Below, in pieces: positions 24,804 to 32,221 of a DNA stretch of 64,000 bases. The first letter of the stretch is position 1. Each line of letters begins with the position of its first letter. This stretch comes from Variovorax sp. OV700 (GTDB lineage: Bacteria; Pseudomonadota; Gammaproteobacteria; Burkholderiales; Burkholderiaceae_C): the NCBI RefSeq assembly GCF_900099805.1, contig NZ_FNDR01000006.1:1-64000 (forward strand), written 5' to 3'. The notes beneath the pieces are model-generated. The model saw only the letters and a list, made by a program, of their open reading frames with translations. It was not told the origin of the DNA and ran no database searches. The translations under genes and the position numbers were made by a program.

Positions 24804-25922
24804 ATGCGCTACCTCGATCCACCGAGCTTCAATGCCCTCATCGACGCCGCCGTGCAGTCGGGGTTGATCAACGCGGACCTGGAGGCTTTGGTGGGAGGCA
24901 TCCACAAGGGCTTCGTCGGTATCATCCCGATGTCCAACAAGCCGCTCGAAAGGTTCGAGGCGCTGCTGCTCGCATTCAATGAGCGCGAGCGCCTGCTCGA
25001 CGGGACGGTGCCGCTCGCGATCTTCCTGCAGAACTGCGTGGCCTGGCTGCAGAGAAGGAGCCTGCCGGAAGTGGAGTTGTTTGCTTCGCATGCCTCTCAC
25101 TGGGGCAATCTCACCTCCGGCGTGCCGCCGGTGCAGGTACCCGCCACCACGACAGCGGCAATCGCGAACGAAGCCTTCACCACCGGCCGCGACGAAATGG
25201 TCAGCTTCAGCTTCCTCACGCTCGGCTCACAGGCTGGCCGCAGCATCGCCCAGGTGCGCGTGCCGCGGTTCGATGGCGGGCAGCAGAGGTTCCTGGCGAG
25301 CGGGCAGCCGTGGGTCATGAACGGCACGGCCTGGGTAATCGGCAATGGTTTGGCCATCACCAATCACCACGTCGTGAATGCAAGGAACGCGGACGAAGCG
25401 AAGGCTTCCGTCGCGGACCTGACGCAGCAGACGCGCAATGCGGAGCTGGTCTTCGATTTCGACGCACCCGATGCCCCGACTCGGCGCTTCAAGGTGCGCG
25501 ACCTCGTGGCTTTCCACGAATCCCTCGACTACGCACTGCTTTCCACCGACCCACTGCCTGACTATCCGCCGCTGAAGGTGCAGCCCGGCGCGTTGACTCT
25601 GTCGGCCGGCTCATGGGTGCCTCTCAACATCGTCCAGCACCCTCGCGGCGAATACAAGCGCGTCGGTCTACGCAACAACCTCGCGTGCGATGCGACGGCG
25701 ACCGAAGTCCTCTACCTCACCGATACCGACCACGGCTCGTCCGGCTCGCCAGTGTTCGACGACAACTGGCGCGTCGTCGCACTGCATCGCGGCGCCAAGC
25801 GCGCCAACGACGTCAAATACCTGGGCCGCGACGTGGCCTACGTGAATCTCGGCAGTCAGATGTCTGCCATCTTGGAGGACCTCAAGGGTAAAAATCCGGC
25901 TGCCTTCGCGCTGCTGCAATAG
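24804..25922 (+). CDS. Trypsin-like protease with N-terminal effector-associated-like domain
   Basis: The 372-residue product has an N-terminal all-helical domain (about residues 1-90: SFNALIDAAVQSGLI ... RLLDGTVPLAIFLQNCVAWL) that I match by resemblance to effector-associated, death-like adaptor domains. The C-terminal part is a chymotrypsin-fold peptidase with His189 (GLAITNHHVV), Asp242 (SLDYALLS) and Ser313 (TDHGSSGSPVF). No signal peptide is seen, so it should be cytoplasmic. The gene starts one base after the stop of the STAND gene. Adaptor-plus-protease next to a STAND ATPase is the arrangement of caspase-like effectors recruited by an activated NTPase. It differs in sequence from the first protease, so the two are not recent duplicates. 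Confidence 0.85.
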   Translation: MRYLDPPSFNALIDAAVQSGLINADLEALVGGIHKGFVGIIPMSNKPLERFEALLLAFNERERLLDGTVPLAIFLQNCVAWLQRRSLPEVELFASHASHWGNLTSGVPPVQVPATTTAAIANEAFTTGRDEMVSFSFLTLGSQAGRSIAQVRVPRFDGGQQRFLASGQPWVMNGTAWVIGNGLAITNHHVVNARNADEAKASVADLTQQTRNAELVFDFDAPDAPTRRFKVRDLVAFHESLDYALLSTDPLPDYPPLKVQPGALTLSAGSWVPLNIVQHPRGEYKRVGLRNNLACDATATEVLYLTDTDHGSSGSPVFDDNWRVVALHRGAKRANDVKYLGRDVAYVNLGSQMSAILEDLKGKNPAAFALLQ

Positions 25923-25958
25923 CCGGGCGTCAAACTCGAGTGTCACAGGCCAGTCTGA

Positions 25959-25988
25959 AGCGGGCATATCCGAAGGACAGCTACGCAG
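25959..25988. repeat. Dispersed intergenic motif, copy 1
   Basis: AGCGGGCATATCCGAAGG followed by ACAGCTACGCAG. Two related copies occur at 35255-35284 and 37251-37279. All three lie in intergenic DNA at the edges of island modules. It looks like a decayed member of a small dispersed repeat family. Confidence 0.45.
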
Positions 25989-26165
25989 GGCGGATTCAAC
26001 TGGTCATTGCGAAGTGCGGGAAGCGGTCGTTCGTGGATGCGCGTGCCTATAGCAAGACGTCCCGATGGTGTCCAGCGCCTCTTCCACCTCTTGAGCATTC
26101 ACATGGTTGTGCGGTCTGGCGAACAAGTAAGTGACGGGCCGCAGGCCAGCTCGCTGACAGCTGGG

Positions 26166-26615
26166 TTACGGCGCTTTTAGCAACCGAACTGAATAACGCT
26201 GTATCCCCCACATGACGGCAAAGGTATCGTCGACTTCATACCAGCGGCCGATGGGGCGGCCTGAGCTGTGATTTGCGCCCATACAGGAACATTCGCAGTC
26301 GGCACCAACTGCATTCCAACACGCAGCAGCACAAACCTCCTTCTCTCGGTAGAGCTGAATGACATAACATGCGCGGTATCGGCTAAAAGCTAAGCGAATT
26401 GTTCGCTCAAACCAAGCCTGGGGAATTCCCCAAGCTCCGTTCTCTTTATCCCAAGCCGGTTTGTTTCTCTCACCATTTCGAAGCCAAACTTTATTGTCTT
26501 GCGCGTAGGGAAGACGAATTAGCAAAGGAGCGGGACGTTGCCGTTGGAATATCACGGGAAGCCGGGTCTGCTTCCAAAAATGGCTGAAATCGTCAATAGG
26601 AGCGTTATTAGACAT
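26166..26615 (-). CDS. Conserved Cys-rich hypothetical protein
   Basis: The 149-residue product has a basic, Trp-rich first half (RLPYAQDNKVWLRN ... WGIPQAWFERTIRLAFSRYRACYVIQLYREKEVC) and then a dense cysteine cluster, CAAACWNAVGADCECSCMGANH. The CxxxC...CxCxC-MGANH pattern strongly suggests a structural zinc or iron-sulfur site. Similar proteins with the same C-rich signature followed by a GRWYEVDDTFAVMWG-like end occur in actinobacteria and proteobacteria, from memory, but no function is known. A weak AGGGGA precedes the ATG. It stands alone in a low-coding part of the island. Confidence 0.7.
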   Translation of the reverse strand: MSNNAPIDDFSHFWKQTRLPVIFQRQRPAPLLIRLPYAQDNKVWLRNGERNKPAWDKENGAWGIPQAWFERTIRLAFSRYRACYVIQLYREKEVCAAACWNAVGADCECSCMGANHSSGRPIGRWYEVDDTFAVMWGIQRYSVRLLKAP

Positions 26616-26731
26616 TTTCCCCTAACGAAATGTATCCCGCAGAATCTACGAGATAAGTTGGACGATGCGAGATATTCTGGACACGGGCTACAACCGACGG
26701 CTTCCGCTGCGCCGTCCAGTCGACCTGTGCA

Positions 26732-27676
26732 CTACGCCGCCTTTCGATCGTCGCTTAGCACCGAGTCCAGCGCGTCGAACCAGCGCCGTGTGTGCACGAT
26801 GCGGGCAGTATGGGCTCTGGCGTCGAGGATCTCTGCCTTGGTCATCTGGGCGACGCGCTCCCACGATTCCATCGGCAGCACATAAGTGGCGTTGTTCACC
26901 TGCGGGCATTCCAAGACGCACAGCTTCAATCGTGCGAAGCCGAAGACGGCGTACCCCTCGAAGCCCCCCAGGCCAATGGCCACGAAGTCCGGCTTCTTGG
27001 CCCCGACGGCAGACAAGCGGGCACGCAGCACCCCCCGGTTTCCCGCAGGAGCATGTTCGACGACGCCCTCGAGAGCCGGCAGCGCGGATTCCCACGGGTT
27101 GCGGCCCGGGGGCAACAGTTGCCAGTGCAGCCGCCGCATCGGGGCGTTGACCCAGCTGGTCAGCTCCTTATCCAGCACTTCGAAGCCTCCGAGCGCCTCG
27201 CGCATCATGTTGGCGCTGTTGGTCGCCACAGCGACGCTGAACTCGTCGTTGGAGAACGGGCCTGCCAAGACGTAGATTTGGCCATCGGCGCGCATCTTGA
27301 CCTCCAGCTCGATGCCGTAGGGCAAGATGTGGGTGCGGGGGTAGCGCTGGTACGGGACATCGACCACTTTGGACTTCTCCTCGGTGTGGTTGCGACCCGC
27401 GAACTGCGTCCAAGTCCAGACGACCTGGCGGTAGGCGATTTCTTTCGGCCGGTCGCGGTGGACGATGTCGAAGCCCTCGGCGTTGCGCCGGGATGCCGGT
27501 CCTTTGCGGGCCGGGGCCAGCACGCGCTGGCCGGGGACGAGCGGCACCTCGAAGCCGAGGTTTTTCAGCCGCGCCTCGACGCCGGGGTGGACGACCAAGC
27601 CGAGCATGTACAGCTCGGTCGGCTGGAGGTGCTTAAGGTACTTCGTAATGTTGCGGGTTTTCCGGTTAATCTGCAT
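26732..27676 (-). CDS. Hypothetical protein divergent from the sigma/ImmA operon
   Basis: The 314-residue product was not recognised. Its N-terminus is basic (MQINRKTRNITKYLKHLQPT), and the body alternates beta and helical segments (ILPYGIELEVKMRADGQIYVLAG, FVAIGLGGFEGYAVFGFARLKLCVLECPQV). No catalytic motif stands out and no membrane segment is seen. AAGGA lies before the ATG. It is divergent from the sigma-like gene at 27836, and an inverted repeat with an AT-rich centre lies in the shared space. The arrangement suggests joint control with the sigma/small protein/ImmA operon, where it could be target, regulator or effector. Confidence 0.65.
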   Translation of the reverse strand: MQINRKTRNITKYLKHLQPTELYMLGLVVHPGVEARLKNLGFEVPLVPGQRVLAPARKGPASRRNAEGFDIVHRDRPKEIAYRQVVWTWTQFAGRNHTEEKSKVVDVPYQRYPRTHILPYGIELEVKMRADGQIYVLAGPFSNDEFSVAVATNSANMMREALGGFEVLDKELTSWVNAPMRRLHWQLLPPGRNPWESALPALEGVVEHAPAGNRGVLRARLSAVGAKKPDFVAIGLGGFEGYAVFGFARLKLCVLECPQVNNATYVLPMESWERVAQMTKAEILDARAHTARIVHTRRWFDALDSVLSDDRKAA

Positions 27677-27748
27677 GGCTAGGATTCCTTGTAAATGAGC
27701 GGGCTGCGGGAATGCTGCCCCTACCTACTAGGACTCCCCAGACCGGCT

Positions 27749-27796
27749 CCGTGGACGCCGGCACAAATAAATTCTTTTCATTCGGCCCGTCCACGG
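27749..27796. promoter_or_regulatory. Perfect 9-bp inverted repeat with AT-rich centre between divergent genes
   Basis: CCGTGGACG at 27749-27757 and CGTCCACGG at 27788-27796 are exactly complementary, separated by 30 bases containing CACAAATAAATTCTTTTC. The centre is the most AT-rich part of this region and could hold a promoter flanked by operator half-sites. It is shared by the 314-residue gene and the sigma-like operon. Confidence 0.5.
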
Positions 27797-27835
27797 CTGT
27801 GGGGTCGAGAGTCATAGTGAGGGAGAACCCCGTCT

Positions 27836-28420
27836 ATGTCTGCTATTCCCGAACCCGAAGAGCGCCTGTCCAAGGCCGAGGTAGAGGCCGCTCTTAAGAG
27901 CCTGAGCCCGGCCGACTGGGGGCGTGCGGCTTCCATCGCCACGGCCTTCTGCTGTGGCCTGACCGGCTGGACGCCGGACGACCTGCTGCAGGAAACGCTG
28001 TGCAGCCTATTGGACGAAACCCGCGTCTGGCGACCCGGACTTCACCCCCTAGTCGTTCTCAAGACCGCGATGCACAGCATCGCGAGTAATGCGCGCAAGC
28101 GCAACGACGCCAGCCCCGTCGACGAGAACGTGGTCGTGGACCCGTTCGAAGCCGACGAGGACGACAAGACGCCGGCGGCGCACGGCAAGGTCACCATCAC
28201 CCCTGAGGACGAGCTGTCTGGAAAGCAGCAGATGGCCGCCCTCTACGCCAAGCTCGGGGGCGACGAGGATTTGGAATTGCTCGTCATGACCTGGGCTGAA
28301 GGTTTGCGAGGCGCTGACGCTCGCGACGCCCTGGGATGGGATGAGAAGAAGTACGACGCGGCTCGAAACCGACTCCTGCGCCGATTGAAAGCGCTGGACC
28401 CCGACCGGAGACCGACATGA
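27836..28420 (+). CDS. Sigma-70-like factor
   Basis: The 194-residue product has two parts resembling an ECF-type sigma factor: a region 2-like segment (WTPDDLLQETLCSLLDETRVW ... HPLVVLKTAMHSIASNARKR, about residues 42-90) and a region 4-like HTH (LELLVMTWAEGLRGADARDALGWDEKKYDAARNRLLRRLKAL). An acidic linker of about 45 residues joins them. Such proteins direct RNA polymerase to specific promoters. The similarity is clear in pattern but weak in sequence, so a transcription regulator derived from a sigma factor is also possible. GTGAGGGAG lies 11-19 bases before the ATG. Its stop overlaps the next start (ATGA), so it is coupled to the small protein. Confidence 0.65.
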   Translation: MSAIPEPEERLSKAEVEAALKSLSPADWGRAASIATAFCCGLTGWTPDDLLQETLCSLLDETRVWRPGLHPLVVLKTAMHSIASNARKRNDASPVDENVVVDPFEADEDDKTPAAHGKVTITPEDELSGKQQMAALYAKLGGDEDLELLVMTWAEGLRGADARDALGWDEKKYDAARNRLLRRLKALDPDRRPT

Positions 28421-28809
28421 ACACGAAGCCGACCAACGAATTTGACAACTTCATCGACACCTTCGTCGATGAGCTGATTGCAACCCCCGACGACCAGATT
28501 CTTGAAGGCCTTGACCCAGCCGCAGTGCAGGCCAAGGGCCTTGGTCTACTCCAGGCGGCCAAGACTAACGCCAGCCGTTCGCGACTTGCCGCGGCCAAAG
28601 CCGGATACGCCGCCTTGAAGTCTAAGCCTGCCATGGCGCCTCAGAATGTTTCGGCAGAGGAAGCACGACGCTTCTTGGCGCAGGCAGCCAATGACAGCAG
28701 GTTCACTCTAGCTGCGCGCAACCTTGGCGAGCTATCTGACGACGAGGCGATAGCGCTGTACACAAAGCTTAAGAGCATCGAGTCATCCAGGGACGGAGAT
28801 GACAAGTGA
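28417..28809 (+). CDS. Small acidic protein between sigma-like factor and ImmA/IrrE protease
   Basis: The 130-residue product is helical with an acidic N-terminus (NEFDNFIDTFVDELIATPDD), an Ala/Lys-rich middle and a C-terminal helix (ELSDDEAIALYTKLKSIESS). It was not recognised. It overlaps the sigma-like gene by four bases at its start and the protease gene by four bases at its end (GTGA). Position between a sigma-like factor and a regulator-cleaving protease makes it a candidate anti-sigma or protease substrate; this is inferred from order alone. No membrane segment is seen. Confidence 0.6.
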   Translation: MNTKPTNEFDNFIDTFVDELIATPDDQILEGLDPAAVQAKGLGLLQAAKTNASRSRLAAAKAGYAALKSKPAMAPQNVSAEEARRFLAQAANDSRFTLAARNLGELSDDEAIALYTKLKSIESSRDGDDK

Positions 28810-29648
28810 CTTCGACCGTTGGCGATCGCGCCGAGGCGTTGATTGCGGACCTGGGCATTAGCAGTCCTGACGAACTGGACGTCGAAGCAATCGCCTTCGA
28901 CTCCCAAGTCGAGGTCGTCTACGAGGCGATGACAGGATGCGAAGCTTCGCTCGTGGGCTACCGCGACCGTGCCATCGCCACCATCAATCCCTCGGGCGTT
29001 CGCGGACGCGAGCGGTTTTCCGTGGCGCACGAACTCGGCCACTGGCACTTACATCGAGGGCGCTCTTTCAAGTGCCGCGTGGACGACCCCAGCGCTAACC
29101 TGTCGTCGGAGCGGGCCTTGGAGAAGGAGGCGGACAGCTTTGCAGCACACCTGCTGATGCCCGGTCCTCTGTTCAACCCCGTGGTCGCGTCATTCGGGAA
29201 GCCGACGTTTCAGCAACTGACCCGCGTTGCAGGCGATTTCGGGACAAGCGTCATGGCCACTACGCTGCGTCTGGCCAACATCAATACGCTTCCCGTCATC
29301 GTGGCCTGCTACGACCGCCAAGGCAGACGCTGGGCCATGCCCGCCCGCGACATCCCAAAGCGCTGGTTCCTCAAAGAGAAGTTGGACGAAGACTCTTTCA
29401 CGTACGACTTGCTCCATCAGGGCAAAGAGTGCCGAGGGCTAGGGAAGCAACCAGCCGACGTCTGGTTTGAGAACGATGATGCCGGCAAGTTTGAAGTCCA
29501 GGAGCAGTGCATTGGCAGCACAGACGGCACGGCGCTCGTCATGCTCTACCTGGAGTCGTCGATGCTAGAGGCAGGATTCGACTGGACCGTCGGCCGAAAG
29601 TACAACGAGTACGGTTCTTATGTTGCTCGCAGAACGCCGATACGCTAG
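28806..29648 (+). CDS. ImmA/IrrE-family metalloprotease
   Basis: The 280-residue product has the zinc protease motif HELGH (residues 75-79) in RFSVAHELGHWHLHRG and the downstream metal-binding Glu helix in EKEADSFAAHLLMP, the pattern of ImmA and IrrE. ImmA cleaves the ImmR repressor of an integrative element; IrrE cleaves DdrO. The C-terminal 140 residues carry a further alpha/beta part without a named domain. The GTG start overlaps the upstream gene by four bases, so three genes are coupled. The likely role is to cleave a repressor or anti-sigma protein after a stress signal; the substrate is unknown. Confidence 0.85.
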   Translation: MTSTVGDRAEALIADLGISSPDELDVEAIAFDSQVEVVYEAMTGCEASLVGYRDRAIATINPSGVRGRERFSVAHELGHWHLHRGRSFKCRVDDPSANLSSERALEKEADSFAAHLLMPGPLFNPVVASFGKPTFQQLTRVAGDFGTSVMATTLRLANINTLPVIVACYDRQGRRWAMPARDIPKRWFLKEKLDEDSFTYDLLHQGKECRGLGKQPADVWFENDDAGKFEVQEQCIGSTDGTALVMLYLESSMLEAGFDWTVGRKYNEYGSYVARRTPIR

Positions 29649-29851
29649 CGTCAGACTCAGTAGCCCGCCATCTGGATTGATTGGTAGCAAGTCCGACTGG
29701 AGCCGGGTTGGGTTTACCCCAGCGCGGCCGTTCTCGACAGACCGGTTGTGGTCGAACTGACTCATCTTCGACGAGTAGGTGCTAAGGAAGGGCTCTCACG
29801 CGCGGGCGTTGCTTTGCCCTGTCCGCAGTTCTTATGAACTTGTCTCGTGCT

Positions 29852-30730
29852 CTATCTCAACAGCGCTTCCAGACGCTCAAGCTCACTCGATGCTTCGCCA
29901 GCGGATGTGACCTCGATGACGCGCACTTTCGCCCACTCTGCATATCTGCGAATCTGCTCATGCGCTTCTTTTGCGATCCGTGTTCCGTCGGAATCTGGGG
30001 CCTCGGTGAGAGAGCGAACGTTGAGCATCAACGTGGGTTCGAAGCGATTGACACCAAACTCAGTGCGAACCACTTCAAGATCCAGAATCTTGCCCTTCAG
30101 CTCAGCTTCCGCCGGCGGCGCCTGGTTCGAGCTCGATGGCACAGAAGCGACTTGCAGGACGACGGGTCCAACCGCGTAGTCAATGAACACGATGGGAGCA
30201 TCTTGCTCGCGCTGCAGGCGGACGTGAAAGCGGCGCTGGCGCTCATCGTCACCAGCTGCAAATGTTCGACGAATCTGTCGAATGAATTCTGAGGTGCGCC
30301 TAGTCGCATTCGGTGGCGACAACAAGTCCGGCGCGTATAGATCAGCCGCGCTGCCAAAAACAGTGAGCGTGCGAACGGTCGCGTCCAAAAATTGCTCTAC
30401 GCTGTAGGCGCGAGCTTGCTGAACAGGACCGAGCGAAAAGCTATGGAATAGCGGTTGCACTTGTTCGATCGGGGCGCCTCGAACAAGCCTATCGGTCATG
30501 AAGGCAGCGCACTCGCTCAACATAGCGCTCGCTGAGTCGCCGCGTGCCCTTCCGAGCAGCGAGCGCAAACGCTCTGCGCTAAGTAGCACGTAAGCTTGAG
30601 GTGCAAGATGTTCGGCCTCTGGGCCAAGAGGCTCGACGCACAAAATCGCAAAGACTCGCTCGCCAGTATTCTCGATCGGCTCCCACATCACGCCTCTGTA
30701 CCTAGCGAGAATTTTGGGTGCGCTGATCAT
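29852..30730 (-). CDS. Hypothetical partner of the HipA-like kinase
   Basis: The product is 292 residues from MISAPKILARYRGVMWEPIE. An ATG at 30730 overlaps the kinase stop (ATGA), which is why it was preferred over the ATG at 30763. The protein is beta-rich at first (ERVFAILCVEPL, APQAYVLLSAERLRSLLG) and mixed later; no named domain, no signal peptide and no membrane segment were recognised. A C-terminal helix (EQIRRYAEWAKVRVIEV) closes it. It is coupled to the kinase, so it may be its substrate, inhibitor or scaffold. Confidence 0.7.
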   Translation of the reverse strand: MISAPKILARYRGVMWEPIENTGERVFAILCVEPLGPEAEHLAPQAYVLLSAERLRSLLGRARGDSASAMLSECAAFMTDRLVRGAPIEQVQPLFHSFSLGPVQQARAYSVEQFLDATVRTLTVFGSAADLYAPDLLSPPNATRRTSEFIRQIRRTFAAGDDERQRRFHVRLQREQDAPIVFIDYAVGPVVLQVASVPSSSNQAPPAEAELKGKILDLEVVRTEFGVNRFEPTLMLNVRSLTEAPDSDGTRIAKEAHEQIRRYAEWAKVRVIEVTSAGEASSELERLEALLR

Positions 30731-31638
30731 GGCTCGAAGAGTGGTCGCGTCGGAGATGTCCACTGCAAACTTGATTGGGGGCCGGCCAAGCGGGCATCCA
30801 AAAGTAGAGCGAGCGCCGGCAACCGGAGAATGATGCCACGAACCACGGTCTCAGCGTCGGAAAGGACATCGTCGATCATGGAATTTCCTGACCTCCAGTG
30901 CCCCATCATCGTTACGAGGCCTTCAAGCGTTTTTGCGCGTGTTGAAAGCGCTTTCGGCTGATCCAAAATAGCGTGATCTCCCGGACGACGCCGGACAAGC
31001 TGCGCGGCTACTTGATTGCGCTGCGCCCGATAGCTGACGAGATCCGCTCGCGTCTTGGAGCTGAGTACTGCTTTTACCGATTTGGCCAGTGGTTTGAGGG
31101 CGTGGTCATGATCGATAAGCCAGTATTTCGATCCTTCCAGGATGAAGTTTCCAGCATGGCGGTCTCCATTCGCAACCAGCTCGTCCCAGGCTGCACTGGG
31201 TGCAGCAGTAGCCGAGTCGCAAAACCGTTTCCAGACATAGTCATCAACAAGCGGGTCGCCGGTTCGCGCCCGCGCGCGCTCCGGCCACCTCAGAACGCTG
31301 CCGTAGCAGAGAACTTCGGGGAGACCTGGTATTGGACGGCCGTGCTCAGCAAGACCCGGAACATCGTCTGGATTTGCAAGCACGAGCATCCCTCGTGGCA
31401 CTGGAATTTTGAGGGCAGTCGCTGCCAGTGAGCAGCCGAGCTCAATCGCAACTTTTACGGTGGACGGGATGTGTTTGAGGGCAACCGGTATTGCTGGATC
31501 TGTGACGTGGGCGGTCTGAACCATCGCACTCCACACCGGATTCACTTGACCATCGAATATTGGACGCCCGGAACTCACAAGGTGAACAACGGGCAGCGTG
31601 CTCACGTCATCGGGGTCAAACGGCCGTGGAGATTTCAC
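30727..31638 (-). CDS. HipA-like kinase
   Basis: The 303-residue product has a protein-kinase-like layout of the HipA_2 type: VALKHI with a candidate ATP-binding lysine (K55), a catalytic loop NGDRHAGN (158-164) with Asp159 and Asn164, and a metal-binding IDHDHAL (175-180). HipA kinases phosphorylate targets such as glutamyl-tRNA synthetase and are toxins in HipBA pairs; here no HipB-like HTH protein is present. The start is GTG with GGAGG six bases upstream, a strong assignment. Its stop overlaps the partner gene start. It is probably a stress or defence kinase acting with the partner. Confidence 0.75.
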   Translation of the reverse strand: MKSPRPFDPDDVSTLPVVHLVSSGRPIFDGQVNPVWSAMVQTAHVTDPAIPVALKHIPSTVKVAIELGCSLAATALKIPVPRGMLVLANPDDVPGLAEHGRPIPGLPEVLCYGSVLRWPERARARTGDPLVDDYVWKRFCDSATAAPSAAWDELVANGDRHAGNFILEGSKYWLIDHDHALKPLAKSVKAVLSSKTRADLVSYRAQRNQVAAQLVRRRPGDHAILDQPKALSTRAKTLEGLVTMMGHWRSGNSMIDDVLSDAETVVRGIILRLPALALLLDARLAGPQSSLQWTSPTRPLFEP

Positions 31639-32019
31639 GTTGCGCCTCCATGTTCAAGTTGAGAATCGAAGATGCCTGAGCCCTTGAGCCAAGGCGGCCC
31701 CGAACTTGATGTTTTCCCGTGCCCTTCTGAACCGCGATCTGCCATTGATTCGCGTCGTGGTGAGCGTAACAGTAGGACGCTCTTAGCGGCGCCAACTCAG
31801 GTGACTGGGATGGTCGGTCCGCCGTCCTTTCTTCTTCGGTTCTCTTTTCCCCTTGTCGGGCGCCCATGCGGACGGTCCGATTCTGGCCGATAGTACCCAT
31901 TGCACGAGTGGGGCGAATGTCGGCCGCCGCCCATAGCGGAAGTTGGATCGACCGCCGTTCCCCATCGAGACGATGTTGCCCATCCACTGCCTCCAGCTGT
32001 AGTGGAAGCCACCGTCATG
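31639..32019. other. Intergenic stretch upstream of the H-NS remnant, no intact gene
   Basis: About 380 bp that hold only short frames on both strands without family content. The end of the stretch may be decayed N-terminal sequence of the H-NS-like gene that follows. No repeat or terminator was found here. Confidence 0.45.
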
Positions 32020-32135
32020 TACAAGAAGCGCGACACGGAAACTTGGTCTGGTGCAGCACGGGGCCGCGCAAGCCCAAGTGGCTCGTTGAAGCTCAAGCAG
32101 CCGGCGACGACATCGAGAAGTACCGCGTCAAGTAA
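32020..32135 (+). pseudogene. Frameshifted remnant of an H-NS-family C-terminal DNA-binding domain
   Basis: In one frame the DNA reads YKKRDTETWSGAARGR, and in the next frame KPKWLVEAQAAGDDIEKYRV followed by a stop at 32133-32135. Together they match the end of H-NS proteins, where YRxPxTGETWSGRGRxPKWL is followed by a short helix and the stop. The frame changes between GRG-like and KPKWL, near 32085. No intact N-terminus was found upstream. A strong terminator follows 17 bp later, as expected for a former gene end. It is a decayed nucleoid-protein gene of the type often carried by mobile elements. Confidence 0.7.
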
Positions 32136-32152
32136 CGAGCACTTGACCAGTT

Positions 32153-32180
32153 AAAAAAGCGCCCTTGTGGTGCTTTTTTT
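32153..32180 (+). terminator. Rho-independent terminator after the H-NS remnant
   Basis: AAAAAAGCGCC, loop CTTGT, GGTGCTTTTTTT. The stem has one G-T pair and ends in a T-run. It lies directly downstream of the remnant's stop codon and upstream of the next gene. Confidence 0.8.
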
Positions 32181-32221
32181 CATCTGGGCGGCAACAATGC
32201 TTGCAAGGGGGAAGCAAAAGC

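Noticed and set aside
25940..26134. Short plus-strand open frame after the second protease gene
   Set aside because: It covers the dispersed motif and has no family content or ribosome binding site.
31616..31987. Minus-strand open frame upstream of the HipA-like kinase
   Set aside because: Low-complexity, Arg-rich translation without a Shine-Dalgarno sequence; the opposite strand carries the H-NS remnant further on.
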